From assembly GCF_006539185.1 (NCBI RefSeq), contig NZ_BJMN01000020.1, forward strand, positions 120,673-184,672: DNA of 64,000 nt, in the 5' to 3' direction. This document shows positions 7,985 to 17,218 of the stretch, one piece after another. Positions within the stretch are counted from its first letter, which is position 1; every line of letters begins with the position of its first letter. Below the pieces are notes generated by a model that saw only the letters and a list, made by a program, of their open reading frames with translations, was not told where the DNA came from and made no database searches. The position numbers and the translations under genes are program-made. The DNA is from Streptomyces gardneri. Lineage in GTDB: Bacteria > Actinomycetota > Actinomycetes > Streptomycetales > Streptomycetaceae.

Positions 7985-8989
7985 ATGCCAGCCGCTTTCC
8001 CCTCCAGACGGGTCCTCGCGACCTCGGCGGCTGTCGTCGCCCTGCTCCTGGCCGTCCTCCTGAGCCTCGCCGTGGGCGCCCGTCCCATCGCTCCCTCCAC
8101 CGTCCTCGACGCCCTGCTGCACGGCGGGACGAGCGACGACGCCGAGGTCGTACGGCAGCTCCGGGTCCCCCGCACGCTCATCGGGCTGATGGTCGGCACC
8201 GCGCTCGCCCTCGCCGGCACCGCGCTCCAGGGCATCACCCGCAACCCGATCGCCGACCCCGGCATCCTCGGCATCAGCCAGGGCTCGTCGGTGGCCGTGG
8301 TCCTCGCCATCGCCTTCCTCGGCGTGCACGACCTGAGCGGGTACGTGTGGTTCGCCTTCGCCGGCGCCGCGCTCGCCTCGGTCGCCGTCTACGCCGTCGC
8401 CTCCGGCGGGCGCGGCGGGGCCACGCCCGTGAAGCTGGCGCTCGGCGGAGCCGCGATCAACGCGCTGCTGCTCTCCGTCACCACCGGCGTCCTCACCACC
8501 CGGGCCTCGGCCCTCGACGAGTTCCGGTTCTGGCAGATCGGCACCCTCGACGGGCGCAACGCCGAGATCGTCGGGCAGATCTGGCCCTTCCTGCTGCTCG
8601 GCACGGTCCTCGTGCTCTCCGTGGCCCGCGGCCTCGACGCGCTCGCGCTCGGCGAGGACGTGGCCAAGGGTCTGGGGCAGCGGGTCGCGACCGTGCGGAT
8701 CGTCGGCGGTCTCGGCGCGACCGTCCTGACCGGCGCCGCCGTGGCCGCCGCCGGGCCCGTCGCCTTCGTCGGCCTCGCCGTCCCGCACATCGCGCGGGCC
8801 GTCGTCGGCTCCGACCACCGGTGGGTCCTGCCGATGGCCGCGCTGATCGGGCCCGTGATGCTGCTCGTCGCGGACGTCGCCGGGCGGATCGTCTTCCCGC
8901 CGGGCGAGGTGCCCGCCGGCGTGATGACCGCGCTGATCGGCGTGCCGTTCCTCGTCACCCTCGTACGCCGGAAGGCGGTGCCCGCGTGA
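7985..8989 (+). CDS. FecCD-family iron-siderophore ABC permease (subunit 1)
   Basis: 334-residue BtuC/FecCD-type permease with ~9-10 membrane segments. Typical family signatures are present: RVPRTLIGLMVGTALALAGTALQGITRNPIADPGILGISQG in residues ~56-97, and the GPVAFVGLAVPHIAR loop that contacts the ATPase. ATG at 7985 is taken because the membrane domain begins 10 residues later. First gene of a three-gene operon (permease, permease, ATPase) coupled by GTGA overlaps. Likely imports ferric siderophores or haem; no substrate-binding protein gene is adjacent. Confidence 0.9.
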   Translation: MPAAFPSRRVLATSAAVVALLLAVLLSLAVGARPIAPSTVLDALLHGGTSDDAEVVRQLRVPRTLIGLMVGTALALAGTALQGITRNPIADPGILGISQGSSVAVVLAIAFLGVHDLSGYVWFAFAGAALASVAVYAVASGGRGGATPVKLALGGAAINALLLSVTTGVLTTRASALDEFRFWQIGTLDGRNAEIVGQIWPFLLLGTVLVLSVARGLDALALGEDVAKGLGQRVATVRIVGGLGATVLTGAAVAAAGPVAFVGLAVPHIARAVVGSDHRWVLPMAALIGPVMLLVADVAGRIVFPPGEVPAGVMTALIGVPFLVTLVRRKAVPA

Positions 8990-10041
8990 GCAGCACCGCG
9001 GTCCGGCCCGCCGGATACGGGCTCGTGCGCACCGGACGGGGCTCGTTCCTCGTCCACCGGCGCTCGGCCCTCGTCGCCGGCGGGCTCCTCCTGCTCCTGG
9101 CCGCCGCCTCCGTCGCGTACCTCTGCGTCGGCGAGCGGTTCGTCGGCCCCTCGGAGGTCGTACGGATCCTCCTCGGGGAGTCCTCGCCGTCGGCGTTCGT
9201 CGTGGAGGAGCTGCGCGAGCCGCGGCTCGTCGTCGCCCTCGCCGTCGGCGCCGCCTTCGGGATCGGCGGCGCCCTCATCCAGACCGTCGCCCGCAACCCC
9301 CTCGCCAGCCCCGACATCATCGGCATCAGCCAGGGCGCGGGCGCGGTCACCGTCGCCGCGATGACCTTCGGCATCGGCTCGTACACCGTGCTGCCGTACC
9401 TCTCGATCGCGGGCGGGGTCCTCGCAGCCGCCCTCGTGTACGTCTTCGCCTGGCGCGGCGGGCTGCACGCGACCCGCTTCGTGCTCATCGGCATCGGCTT
9501 CGCGATCGCGCTGCGGTCCCTCACCACCCTCTTCATGACGAAGGGCGACTACCTCGTCGCCCAGCAGGCCCAGATCTGGATGACCGGCTCCCTCAACGGG
9601 CGGGGCTGGGACGAGTCCGCGACGATCCGGTGGACGCTGCTCCTGATGCTGCCCGCCGTGCTCTGGGCCGCCCGCGCCCAGCGGACGGTCTCCCTCGACG
9701 ACGACACGGCGACCGCCCTCGGCGTCCGGCTCGGCCGGGTCCGCCTCGGGCTCGTCGCCGTCGGGGTCGTCCTCGCGTCGGTGGCGACCGGCGTCGCCGG
9801 GCCGGTCGACTTCGTCGCCCTGCTCGCCCCGCAGATCGCCCGCCGCATGACGCGGACCGCGCAGATCCCGCTGCTCTGCTCCGCGCTCGCCGGCGCGGTG
9901 ATCGTGGTCGTCGCGGACCTGCTCGCCCGGCGGCTCCTCTCCCCCGTCGAACTGCCCGTGGGCGTCCTCACGGCGGCGGTCGGCGCCCCCTATCTGATCT
10001 GGCTCATCGTCCGGAGCCGTACCGCAGGAGGTAACGCGTGA
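8986..10041 (+). CDS. FecCD-family iron-siderophore ABC permease (subunit 2)
   Basis: 351-residue partner permease with the same fold (REPRLVVALAVGAAFGIGGALIQTVARNPLASPDIIGISQGAG and GPVDFVALLAPQIARRM coupling loop). It has a ~30-residue cytoplasmic N-terminus before the first membrane segment. GTG at 8986 overlaps the previous stop by 4 bases and the downstream ATPase starts in the same way, so the three proteins are probably made in fixed ratio. Pairs with the first permease to form a heterodimeric channel. Confidence 0.9.
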   Translation: MSSTAVRPAGYGLVRTGRGSFLVHRRSALVAGGLLLLLAAASVAYLCVGERFVGPSEVVRILLGESSPSAFVVEELREPRLVVALAVGAAFGIGGALIQTVARNPLASPDIIGISQGAGAVTVAAMTFGIGSYTVLPYLSIAGGVLAAALVYVFAWRGGLHATRFVLIGIGFAIALRSLTTLFMTKGDYLVAQQAQIWMTGSLNGRGWDESATIRWTLLLMLPAVLWAARAQRTVSLDDDTATALGVRLGRVRLGLVAVGVVLASVATGVAGPVDFVALLAPQIARRMTRTAQIPLLCSALAGAVIVVVADLLARRLLSPVELPVGVLTAAVGAPYLIWLIVRSRTAGGNA

Positions 10042-10841
10042 GCAGCAGGCTGACCGCGCGCGGGCTGACGCTCGCCTACGAGGACCGGACCGTCGTCCAC
10101 GAGCTCGACCTCGCGATCCCCGACGGCAAGGTCACGGTCATCGTCGGCCCCAACGCCTGCGGCAAGTCGACCACCCTCCGGGCGCTCGGCCGGCTCCTCA
10201 GGCCGGCCGGCGGCGCCGTCCTCCTCGACGGCGAGGAGCTGGCCAAGCTCCCCACGAAGCGGATCGCCCGCTCCATCGGGCTCCTCCCGCAGACGCCCGT
10301 CGCACCCGAGGCCATCACCGTCGGCGACCTCGTCTCCCGGGGCCGCCAGCCGCACCAGGCCTGGTGGAAGCAGTGGTCGGAGGAGGACGAGCGGGCCGTC
10401 ACGGACGCCATGGAACGCACGGACGTGGCCGCGCTCGCCGACCGGTCCGTCGACGCCCTCTCGGGCGGCCAGCGGCAGCGCGTGTGGATCGCGATGGCGC
10501 TCGCGCAGGAGACCGACCTGCTCCTCCTCGACGAGCCCACCACCTACCTGGACATCTCCCACCAGGTGGAGGTCCTCGACCTGGTGCGCCGCCTCAACCG
10601 GCTGCGCGGCCGGACCGTCGTCCTCGTCCTGCACGACCTCAACCAGGCCGCCCGGTACGCCGACCACCTCGTCGCCATGAAGGCCGGCCGGGTGGTCGCG
10701 GAGGGCCCGCCGGCGGAGGTCGTGACGGCGGAGCTCGTACGGGACGTCTTCGGGCTGGAGTCGGTCGTCGTCCCGGACCCGGTCACGGGCTCTCCGCTGG
10801 TGGTGCCGGGGGCGCCGTGGCATGCGGAGGTCGTGCTGTAG
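10038..10841 (+). CDS. FecE-type iron-siderophore ABC ATPase
   Basis: 267-residue ATPase. Walker A is GPNACGKST (residues ~38-46), the signature is LSGGQRQRVWIAMALAQ, Walker B is LLLLDEPTTYLD, and the switch His is in LVLHDLNQAARYADH. The HDLNQAxxY form is typical of the FecE/FhuC/BtuD branch. GTG start overlaps the permease stop. The C-terminal ~30 residues form a short extension after the switch. It energises the two permeases; the cluster lacks its own binding protein. Confidence 0.92.
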   Translation: MSSRLTARGLTLAYEDRTVVHELDLAIPDGKVTVIVGPNACGKSTTLRALGRLLRPAGGAVLLDGEELAKLPTKRIARSIGLLPQTPVAPEAITVGDLVSRGRQPHQAWWKQWSEEDERAVTDAMERTDVAALADRSVDALSGGQRQRVWIAMALAQETDLLLLDEPTTYLDISHQVEVLDLVRRLNRLRGRTVVLVLHDLNQAARYADHLVAMKAGRVVAEGPPAEVVTAELVRDVFGLESVVVPDPVTGSPLVVPGAPWHAEVVL

Positions 10842-10914
10842 CGGGAGGCCCGGTGGGCTGAGTGGGCCGAGCGGTGGCGGGGCGGGCCGAGCGGGCTGAT
10901 CGGGCCGAGCGGGC

Positions 10915-11973
10915 TCAGTGCTTGCGGGAGCGCCAGACCAGGAACAGGGCCGAGGCGACGGCCGCGCCCCGCAGCACCCAGGGCCAGGTCTCGGAGACCG
11001 CCGCGCCCATCGCCTCGCCGCCCGGGGCCACGGCCTCGCCCCAGCGGCCCTCGATGCGGCCCCACAGCCAGACGATTCCGGTCGCGGCGGCGAGACCGGG
11101 GATCACGAGGACGGCGCCCTTGACCTCGCCGGGGGTCAGGCGGCGGGAGGCGTAGGCGAGGAGCCAGCCGACGGCGAGGGCGATCAGCGAGCCGAAGACG
11201 GCGCCGCCGATCAGGAGCAGCGCGGCGAGCAGGACGAAGGGGTTCGCGAGACGGGGGCGGGCGGGGGCCTCCGCCGTCTCCTCGGCCTCCTCCGTCTCCA
11301 GGTCGGGATCGTGGGCCGGTGCGGTCCTGCGGCGCAGGACGACCCGGGCGGCGCGGCGCCACCGGCCGGGGGCGGCCTCCTCGTCCTCGAACTCCTCGTC
11401 CTCGGCCTCGGGAGCCGGGGGCTCGAAGAGGTCGGGCCGCTCGATGCCGCCGACGAAACCCGGGAGCCCTTCGGTCACGTCGATGTCGGTGGCGCGGCCG
11501 GCGTCGGTACGCCACCAGTCCGGGTCCATGTCGCCGTCGCGGGGCGGCGGGACGGCGGGGGTGGAGGAGGGGGCCGGCTTGACGGCCGGATTCGCGGAGG
11601 GACTCGCGGCCGGTTTCGCGGGAGTCCTCCCGGACTTCCTGGAGGCCTTCGGGGGCTTGGGAGGCTTGGGGGCCTTGGCGGTCTTGGACCGCGGTGCCGG
11701 GACCGACGTCCCGTCGGCCCCACCCGCCCCAGCCGCCCCGCTCGGCCTGTCCTCGGCCCGTTCCACGATCTCGTCCGGCGTACCCAGCGCGCCGAGGATC
11801 CCCCGTACCGCCGCCGGGCTCTCCTCGCCGTACGTCGCGCGGCGCCGGTCGATCTCGTTCCGCAGCGTCGACACCAGCTGCATCCGGTCGCTCGCCGGCA
11901 GCTGCCGCTGCTGTGCCAGATCGCCGACCCGGCTCAGATAGTCGTAGACCAACTGGTCGCTCTCGATCCCCAC
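10915..11973 (-). CDS. HAAS-like domain membrane protein
   Basis: 352-residue protein. Residues ~4-75 resemble the helical HAAS-type regulatory domain (YLSRVGDLAQQRQLPASDRMQL...LRNEID). Next comes a long Pro/Lys/Ala and acidic linker (~75-215), with a basic segment before the membrane, then about four membrane segments in residues ~225-345. GTG at 11973 has GGAGGGG just upstream; the frame is open far beyond, but that stretch lies antisense to the helicase-associated gene. It is divergent from that gene. Possible membrane-stress or sigma-related role; unproven. Confidence 0.75.
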   Translation of the reverse strand: MGIESDQLVYDYLSRVGDLAQQRQLPASDRMQLVSTLRNEIDRRRATYGEESPAAVRGILGALGTPDEIVERAEDRPSGAAGAGGADGTSVPAPRSKTAKAPKPPKPPKASRKSGRTPAKPAASPSANPAVKPAPSSTPAVPPPRDGDMDPDWWRTDAGRATDIDVTEGLPGFVGGIERPDLFEPPAPEAEDEEFEDEEAAPGRWRRAARVVLRRRTAPAHDPDLETEEAEETAEAPARPRLANPFVLLAALLLIGGAVFGSLIALAVGWLLAYASRRLTPGEVKGAVLVIPGLAAATGIVWLWGRIEGRWGEAVAPGGEAMGAAVSETWPWVLRGAAVASALFLVWRSRKH

Positions 11974-12045
11974 GGTGCCCCTCCACGGCCGGTTCGCCCG
12001 GTACGACCCGACGGTAGCGCGCGGGCAGGGGCTAACGTGGTGCGG

Positions 12046-14571
12046 ATGGGGATCGGTGAGCTCGACCGGGAGGCGCACGTGGCCGAAGCATCTGGTGCCG
12101 CGGCGCCGCGCACGCTCGCGGAAGCGCTGCGCGCGCGGGCCGACGACGGCCTGGCCGCGCTGCTGCGCGCCCGGCCGGACCTCCTCGGACCCGTGCCGAA
12201 CGACCTGACGCAGCTGGCGACCCGCGCCGGTACGCGCGGTTCCGTGATCCGGGCGATCGAGCGGCTCGACCGGTTCGCCCTCCAGACGGCCGAAGCGCTC
12301 GCGGTGGGCCCGGACCCCACCCCCTACCCCGTGCTCCTCGGGCTGCTCGCCGGCGACGAGGGCGACCCCGAGATCGAGGCGGCGCTGCCCGGCGCGGTCG
12401 CCGTGCTGCGCGAGCAGGCGCTCGTGTGGGGCGAGGACGACCGGCTGCGGCTCGTCCGGACCGCGCGGGAGCTGCTGGCGCCCTCGGCGCAGCACCCGTC
12501 GCCGACCGGGCTCGGGCCGACGGTCGCCGAGGCCACGTCCGGGATGTCGCCGGGCCGGGTGCAGGAGATCATCGCGGCGGCCGGTCTGACGCCGACGCAC
12601 GACCCGGTGTCGGCGGTGGCCGTGCTGACGGAGCTCTTCACCGACCGGACGCGGATGGGCGAGCTGCTCGACACCGCGCCGCCGGAGGCGCTCGCCGTCC
12701 TGGACCGGCTGGTGTGGGGTCCGCCCTACGGGGAGGTGACGGCGAACCCGGCGCCGCCCGTGCGCTGGCTGCGCGACCGGGGCCTGCTGCTGCCGGTGTC
12801 GGCGCGGACGATGGTGCTGCCGCGCGAGGTGGCGCTGCACCTGCGGGGCGGCCGGGCGCACCGGGCGCCGGAGCCGGTGGCGCCGGAGCCGGTCGTGCTG
12901 CGCGACTACCGCCCACAGGTTGTGGACAGCGCCGCCGCCGGGCAGGCGTACGTGGCGCTCGCGACCGTCGAGGAGCTGCTGAAGGCCTGGGACCGGGGCG
13001 GCCCGCCGGTCCTGCGCGCGGGCGGCCTCGCCGTGCGGGACCTCAAGCGGATCGCCGCGGCCCTGGACGTCTCCGAGCAGATCGCCTGCTTCTGGCTGGA
13101 GCTCGGCTACGCGGCGGGGCTGCTCGCCTCGGACGGCGAGGCCGACGAGCGGTACGCGCCGACGCCCGCCTACGACGACTGGCTGGACCTGCCGCCCGCC
13201 GAGCGGTGGGCGCGGCTCGTCACGCCCTGGCTGGGCGCGACCCGCACGTCCGGTCTGGTCGGCGGGCAGGACGCGAAGGGCCGGACCCTCTCGGCGCTCG
13301 GCCCGGACCTGGACCGCTCGGCCGCCCCCGAGGTGCGGCACCGGGTCCTCTTCCTGCTCGCGACGCTCCCGCCGGGCGCCGCCGCCGACCCCGAGTCGCT
13401 GCTCGCCCGGCTGCGCTGGGAGCGCCCGCTGCGGGGCGCCGAGGGCTCGGCGACCGCGGGGGCCGCGACCGTGCGGTCCCGGATCGCGAGCTGGACCCTG
13501 GAGGAGGCCGAGCTGCTCGGGCTGACCGGGCGCGGCGCCCTGTCAGGACCGGCCCGCGCGCTCCTCAACCTGCCGCTCGCCGAGGCCGCGACCGCCGCGG
13601 AGCCGGGCGGCGGGGTCGAGCTGTCGGTGGCCGCGACACGGGCGGCCACGCTGCTCGCACCGCTGCTCCCCGAGGCCGTCGACCACGTGCTCCTCCAGGC
13701 CGACCTGACGGCCGTGGCACCGGGCCCGCTGCGCCGGCCGCTCGCCGACGCGCTGGGCGTCCTCGCGGACGTGGAATCGAAGGGTGGTGCGACGGTCTAC
13801 CGGTTCACGCCGGGCTCCGTGCGGCGCGCGCTCGACTCGGGCCGGACCGCGAGCGACCTCCACGACTTCCTCACGCAGCACTCGCGGACGCCCGTCCCGC
13901 AGCCGCTCGCCTACCTGATCGACGACGTCGCGAGACGCCACGGCCATCTCAAGGTCGGGGCGGCCTCGGCGTACGTGCGCTGCGACGACGACACGGTCCT
14001 CGGCGAGATCCTGGCCGACCGCAGGTCGCAGCCCCTGGGGCTGCGCCGCCTCGCGCCGACCGTGCTCGCGGCGCAGACGGACCCGGTGTCGCTGCTCGAC
14101 GGGCTGCGGTCGATGGGGTACGCCCCGGCGGCCGAGTCGGCCGAGGGCGACGTCCTGATCGCCCGCGCCGACGCGTACCGCACCCCGGACCGTACGGCCC
14201 CCGTCCCCGTCCCCGACGGCCCGCCGTCCCCCGACGGCACCCTCCTCACCGCGGCGGTCAAGGCCATCCGGGCCGGCGACCGGGCGGCGACGGCGGTCCG
14301 CAAGGAGCCCGCGACCCCGTCGACCGCCGGCACCCTCCCCCGTACGTCGGCGGCCGAGACCCTGGCCACGGTCCAGGCGGCCGCGATGACCGGCTCGGCG
14401 GTCTGGATCGGCTACGTCAACGCGGAGGGCGCGGCGAGCCAGCGGGTCATCGCCCCGGTCCGTGTGGAGGGCGGCTTCGTGACGGGTTACGACCACACGG
14501 CCGACGAGGTCCGCACGTACCCCCTGCACCGGATCACGGGCGTCGCGGAACTGGCGGACGACCAGGTCTGA
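12046..14571 (+). CDS. Helicase-associated domain protein with WYL-like C-terminus (XPB partner)
   Basis: 841-residue cytoplasmic protein of the actinobacterial helicase-C-terminal/associated-domain family, usually encoded beside an XPB helicase. It is mostly winged-helix-like and helical. The last ~50 residues (WIGYVNAEGAASQRVIAP...RTYPLHRITGV) read as a WYL-like SH3 beta-barrel, a fold that senses nucleic-acid or nucleotide ligands. No Walker A is seen, so it is probably not an ATPase itself. ATG at 12046; GTGs at 12037/12040 add two or three residues. The stop lies inside a 13-bp tandem repeat. Confidence 0.82.
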   Translation: MGIGELDREAHVAEASGAAAPRTLAEALRARADDGLAALLRARPDLLGPVPNDLTQLATRAGTRGSVIRAIERLDRFALQTAEALAVGPDPTPYPVLLGLLAGDEGDPEIEAALPGAVAVLREQALVWGEDDRLRLVRTARELLAPSAQHPSPTGLGPTVAEATSGMSPGRVQEIIAAAGLTPTHDPVSAVAVLTELFTDRTRMGELLDTAPPEALAVLDRLVWGPPYGEVTANPAPPVRWLRDRGLLLPVSARTMVLPREVALHLRGGRAHRAPEPVAPEPVVLRDYRPQVVDSAAAGQAYVALATVEELLKAWDRGGPPVLRAGGLAVRDLKRIAAALDVSEQIACFWLELGYAAGLLASDGEADERYAPTPAYDDWLDLPPAERWARLVTPWLGATRTSGLVGGQDAKGRTLSALGPDLDRSAAPEVRHRVLFLLATLPPGAAADPESLLARLRWERPLRGAEGSATAGAATVRSRIASWTLEEAELLGLTGRGALSGPARALLNLPLAEAATAAEPGGGVELSVAATRAATLLAPLLPEAVDHVLLQADLTAVAPGPLRRPLADALGVLADVESKGGATVYRFTPGSVRRALDSGRTASDLHDFLTQHSRTPVPQPLAYLIDDVARRHGHLKVGAASAYVRCDDDTVLGEILADRRSQPLGLRRLAPTVLAAQTDPVSLLDGLRSMGYAPAAESAEGDVLIARADAYRTPDRTAPVPVPDGPPSPDGTLLTAAVKAIRAGDRAATAVRKEPATPSTAGTLPRTSAAETLATVQAAAMTGSAVWIGYVNAEGAASQRVIAPVRVEGGFVTGYDHTADEVRTYPLHRITGVAELADDQV

Positions 14572-14682
14572 CCACCGGGTCCGACCACCGGGTCCGACGC
14601 CCGGTCCGACGCCCGGGTCCGACACCCTGGTCCGGCGCCCCGGTCCGGCGCCCCGGTCCGGCGCCCCGGTCCGGCGCCCGCC
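14568..14682. repeat. 13-bp tandem repeat (about nine copies)
   Basis: About nine near-identical 12-13 bp units, running from CCGACCACCGGGT to CCGGCGCCCCGGT, start on the stop codon of the helicase-associated gene and fill most of the 205-base gap to the XPB gene. Three central units are identical. The units are GC-rich and partly self-complementary, so the transcript could fold into serial hairpins. Confidence 0.85.
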
Positions 14683-14776
14683 TCGCGACGCCGGCATCGC
14701 GCCGACCACCCCTCATCAGGCAGACTGGAGGATTGGCCGCCGTCGTCGGGAGCGGCCCGGGAAGGACTGATCGCGC

Positions 14777-16417
14777 GTGAATGGGCCTCTCATCGTCCAG
14801 AGCGACAAGACGCTGCTCCTGGAGGTCGACCATGAGCTCGCCGAGGCGTGCCGACGGGCCATCGCGCCCTTCGCGGAGCTGGAGCGGGCGCCCGAGCACA
14901 TCCACACCTACCGGCTGACGCCGCTCGGCCTGTGGAACGCGCGTGCCGCCGGGCACGACGCCGAGCAGGTCGTCGACGCGCTCGTCGAGTACTCCCGCTA
15001 CCCCGTGCCGCACGCGCTGCTCGTCGACATCGCCGAGACCATGGACCGGTACGGGCGGCTCACGCTCTCCAAGCACCCCACCCACGGGCTCGTCCTGACC
15101 AGCACCGACCGGCCCGTCCTGGAGGAGATCCTCCGGTCGAAGAAGGTGCAGCCGCTGGTCGGGGCGCGGATCGACGAGGACACCGTCGCCGTGCACCCCT
15201 CCGAGCGCGGGCAGATCAAGCAGACGCTGCTGAAGCTCGGCTGGCCGGCCGAGGACCTCGCCGGGTACGTCGACGGGGAGGCCCACCCGATCGAGCTCGC
15301 CGAGGACGGCTGGACCCTGCGCCCGTACCAGCGGCAGGCCGTCGACGGCTTCTGGCACGGCGGTTCCGGGGTCGTCGTGCTGCCCTGCGGCGCCGGGAAG
15401 ACGCTGGTCGGGGCCGGGGCGATGGCCGAGGCCAAGGCGACCACGCTGATCCTGGTGACCAACACCGTCTCCGCCCGCCAGTGGAAGAGCGAGCTGGTCA
15501 AGCGGACCTCGCTCACCGAGGACGAGATCGGCGAGTACAGCGGGACGAAGAAGGAGATCCGGCCCGTCACCATCGCCACCTACCAGGTCCTCACGACCAA
15601 GCGGAAGGGCATCTACCCGCACCTGGAGCTCTTCGACTCCCGGGACTGGGGCCTCGTCGTCTACGACGAGGTGCACCTGCTGCCCGCGCCCGTCTTCAAG
15701 TTCACCGCCGACCTCCAGGCGCGGCGGCGGCTGGGGCTGACCGCGACCCTCGTCCGGGAGGACGGGCGCGAGTCCGACGTCTTCTCGCTGATCGGGCCCA
15801 AGCGCTTCGACGCGCCGTGGAAGGAGATCGAGGCGCAGGGGTACATCGCGCCCGCCGACTGCGTCGAGGTCCGGGTCAATCTCACCGACTCCGAGCGGCT
15901 CGCCTACGCGACGGCCGAGCCGGAGGAGAAGTACCGCTTCTGCGCGACGACCGCGACGAAGCGGAAGGTGACGGAGGCCCTGGTGAAGAAGTTCGAGGGG
16001 CAGCAGATCCTCGTCATCGGGCAGTACATCGACCAGCTCGACGAGCTCGGCGAGCACCTGGACGCACCGGTCATCAAGGGCGAGACGTCGAACGCGCAGC
16101 GGGAGAAGCTCTTCGACGCGTTCCGTACGGGCGAGATCAGCGTGCTCGTCGTCTCGAAGGTCGCGAACTTCTCGATCGACCTGCCGGAGGCGACGGTCGC
16201 GATCCAGGTCTCGGGCACCTTCGGCTCGCGCCAGGAGGAGGCGCAGCGCCTCGGCCGGGTCCTGCGGCCGAAGTCCGACGGGCACCAGGCGCACTTCTAC
16301 TCCGTCGTCGCGCGCGACACGATCGACCAGGACTTCGCGGCGCACCGGCAGCGGTTCCTGGCGGAGCAGGGGTACGCGTACCGGATCGTCGACGCGGACG
16401 AGCTGCTGGCCCCCTAG
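14777..16417 (+). CDS. DNA repair helicase XPB
   Basis: 546-residue SF2 helicase of the bacterial XPB/Ssl2 type. An N-terminal damage-recognition-like domain (1-170) is followed by a Q-motif region (LRPYQRQAV), Walker A LPCGAGKT, motif II YDEVHLL, motif III LTATLVRED (with the RED element that defines XPB), and motif VI QEEAQRLGRVLRPK. Acts as an ATP-dependent 3'-5' DNA helicase/translocase in repair. GTG start at 14777. It follows the helicase-associated gene in the same direction. Confidence 0.93.
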   Translation: MNGPLIVQSDKTLLLEVDHELAEACRRAIAPFAELERAPEHIHTYRLTPLGLWNARAAGHDAEQVVDALVEYSRYPVPHALLVDIAETMDRYGRLTLSKHPTHGLVLTSTDRPVLEEILRSKKVQPLVGARIDEDTVAVHPSERGQIKQTLLKLGWPAEDLAGYVDGEAHPIELAEDGWTLRPYQRQAVDGFWHGGSGVVVLPCGAGKTLVGAGAMAEAKATTLILVTNTVSARQWKSELVKRTSLTEDEIGEYSGTKKEIRPVTIATYQVLTTKRKGIYPHLELFDSRDWGLVVYDEVHLLPAPVFKFTADLQARRRLGLTATLVREDGRESDVFSLIGPKRFDAPWKEIEAQGYIAPADCVEVRVNLTDSERLAYATAEPEEKYRFCATTATKRKVTEALVKKFEGQQILVIGQYIDQLDELGEHLDAPVIKGETSNAQREKLFDAFRTGEISVLVVSKVANFSIDLPEATVAIQVSGTFGSRQEEAQRLGRVLRPKSDGHQAHFYSVVARDTIDQDFAAHRQRFLAEQGYAYRIVDADELLAP

Positions 16418-16436
16418 AGCCTGTACGAGGGCGGGC

Positions 16437-16730
16437 TCAGTCCATCACTGCGAGGAACGGGCCCGCGATCGCCAGGCAGTACTGGGCGATGACAAGTCCC
16501 CGGCGGGGCACGATCAGGGCCGCCACGCCCGCCACGGCTCCGGCGGCCAGCGCCCAGAAGCCGGCCACGATGAACATACCGCCGGCGCCGTCGCCCTCGA
16601 TGGCGTCGCGGAGGGTGATCATGAAAGTGGCCACCAGGCAGGCCACGAGGAGCAGCAGGCCGAAGCTCGCCCAGACGCGCAGGGTGAAGGGCGTCTGGCC
16701 GGGGGTGTCCGTGGTGGTGGTCGTCTCCAT
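16437..16730 (-). CDS. Small three-TM membrane protein
   Basis: 97-residue protein with a Thr-rich N-terminus (METTTTTDTPGQ) and about three membrane segments (roughly 20-42, 50-70 and 76-95). No recognised domain. G/C-rich third positions support coding. The 3' end faces the XPB gene, with a 19-base gap. ATG at 16730. Function unknown. Confidence 0.68.
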   Translation of the reverse strand: METTTTTDTPGQTPFTLRVWASFGLLLLVACLVATFMITLRDAIEGDGAGGMFIVAGFWALAAGAVAGVAALIVPRRGLVIAQYCLAIAGPFLAVMD

Positions 16731-16779
16731 GTCCTGATCACATCAGGTCCGACAGGGCTGCGGCCAGGCGTTCGCGTAC

Positions 16780-16968
16780 TCAGTCGGGGCCGGGTGCGTA
16801 CTCAGGTCGCGGGTTCCTGACGCCCGCCTCGGGCGGGCCGTAGTCGCCGAGGAGGACGACGCCGGCCGCCGCGCCGCCGAAGGCGCGTATCGCGCGGAAC
16901 GCGGTGGCGAGGGGGCGGGTACGGGGTCGCGGGACGGTGGTCACGAGGGTGAAGGTCGTCGCGGTCAT
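16780..16968 (-). CDS. Short hypothetical protein
   Basis: 62-residue protein starting MTATTFTLVTTVPRPR. ATG at 16968 is chosen because GGAAG lies 6 bases upstream. It has a basic N-terminal half, a central AFGGAAAGVVLLGDYG stretch and a Pro-rich tail. No domain recognised. It sits upstream of, and divergent from, the HelD-like gene. Coding is supported by codon use but the function is unknown. Confidence 0.5.
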   Translation of the reverse strand: MTATTFTLVTTVPRPRTRPLATAFRAIRAFGGAAAGVVLLGDYGPPEAGVRNPRPEYAPGPD

Positions 16969-17218
16969 GCTTCCATCATGGAATCCGGACATTCCGAACA
17001 CATCGGCCTGGGGGTGGAACCGGGGTCCCTCTCACGACGGACCCCGACCCCTACGGGTAGGCGGCCGGACGGAGAGGGTGAGAAGCGATTCGCCTCGCGC
17101 GGCAGGCCGGAGTTACACTCGCCAGCTTCCCCGCCTCCCCTGTGGAGAGCCGCCGCCCGGCCGGTAACCGGCGGCCACCTCGTCGTGTCCGTGTATCCAC
17201 CTGCTCGGAGGCTTCATC

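Noticed and set aside
10842..10914. Small gene in the GGGCCGAGCGG-rich gap after the ABC ATPase
   Set aside because: The gap is a short simple-repeat stretch of GGGC/GAGCGG units without a start or ribosome site.
14568..14682. CRISPR array
   Set aside because: Units are contiguous 12-13 bp with no spacers and no cas genes nearby.
17051..17218. Rifamycin-associated element upstream of the HelD-like gene
   Set aside because: Looked for the expected inverted-repeat element by eye; only a short GCCGGTAACCGGC dyad is present, so rifamycin control is not claimed.
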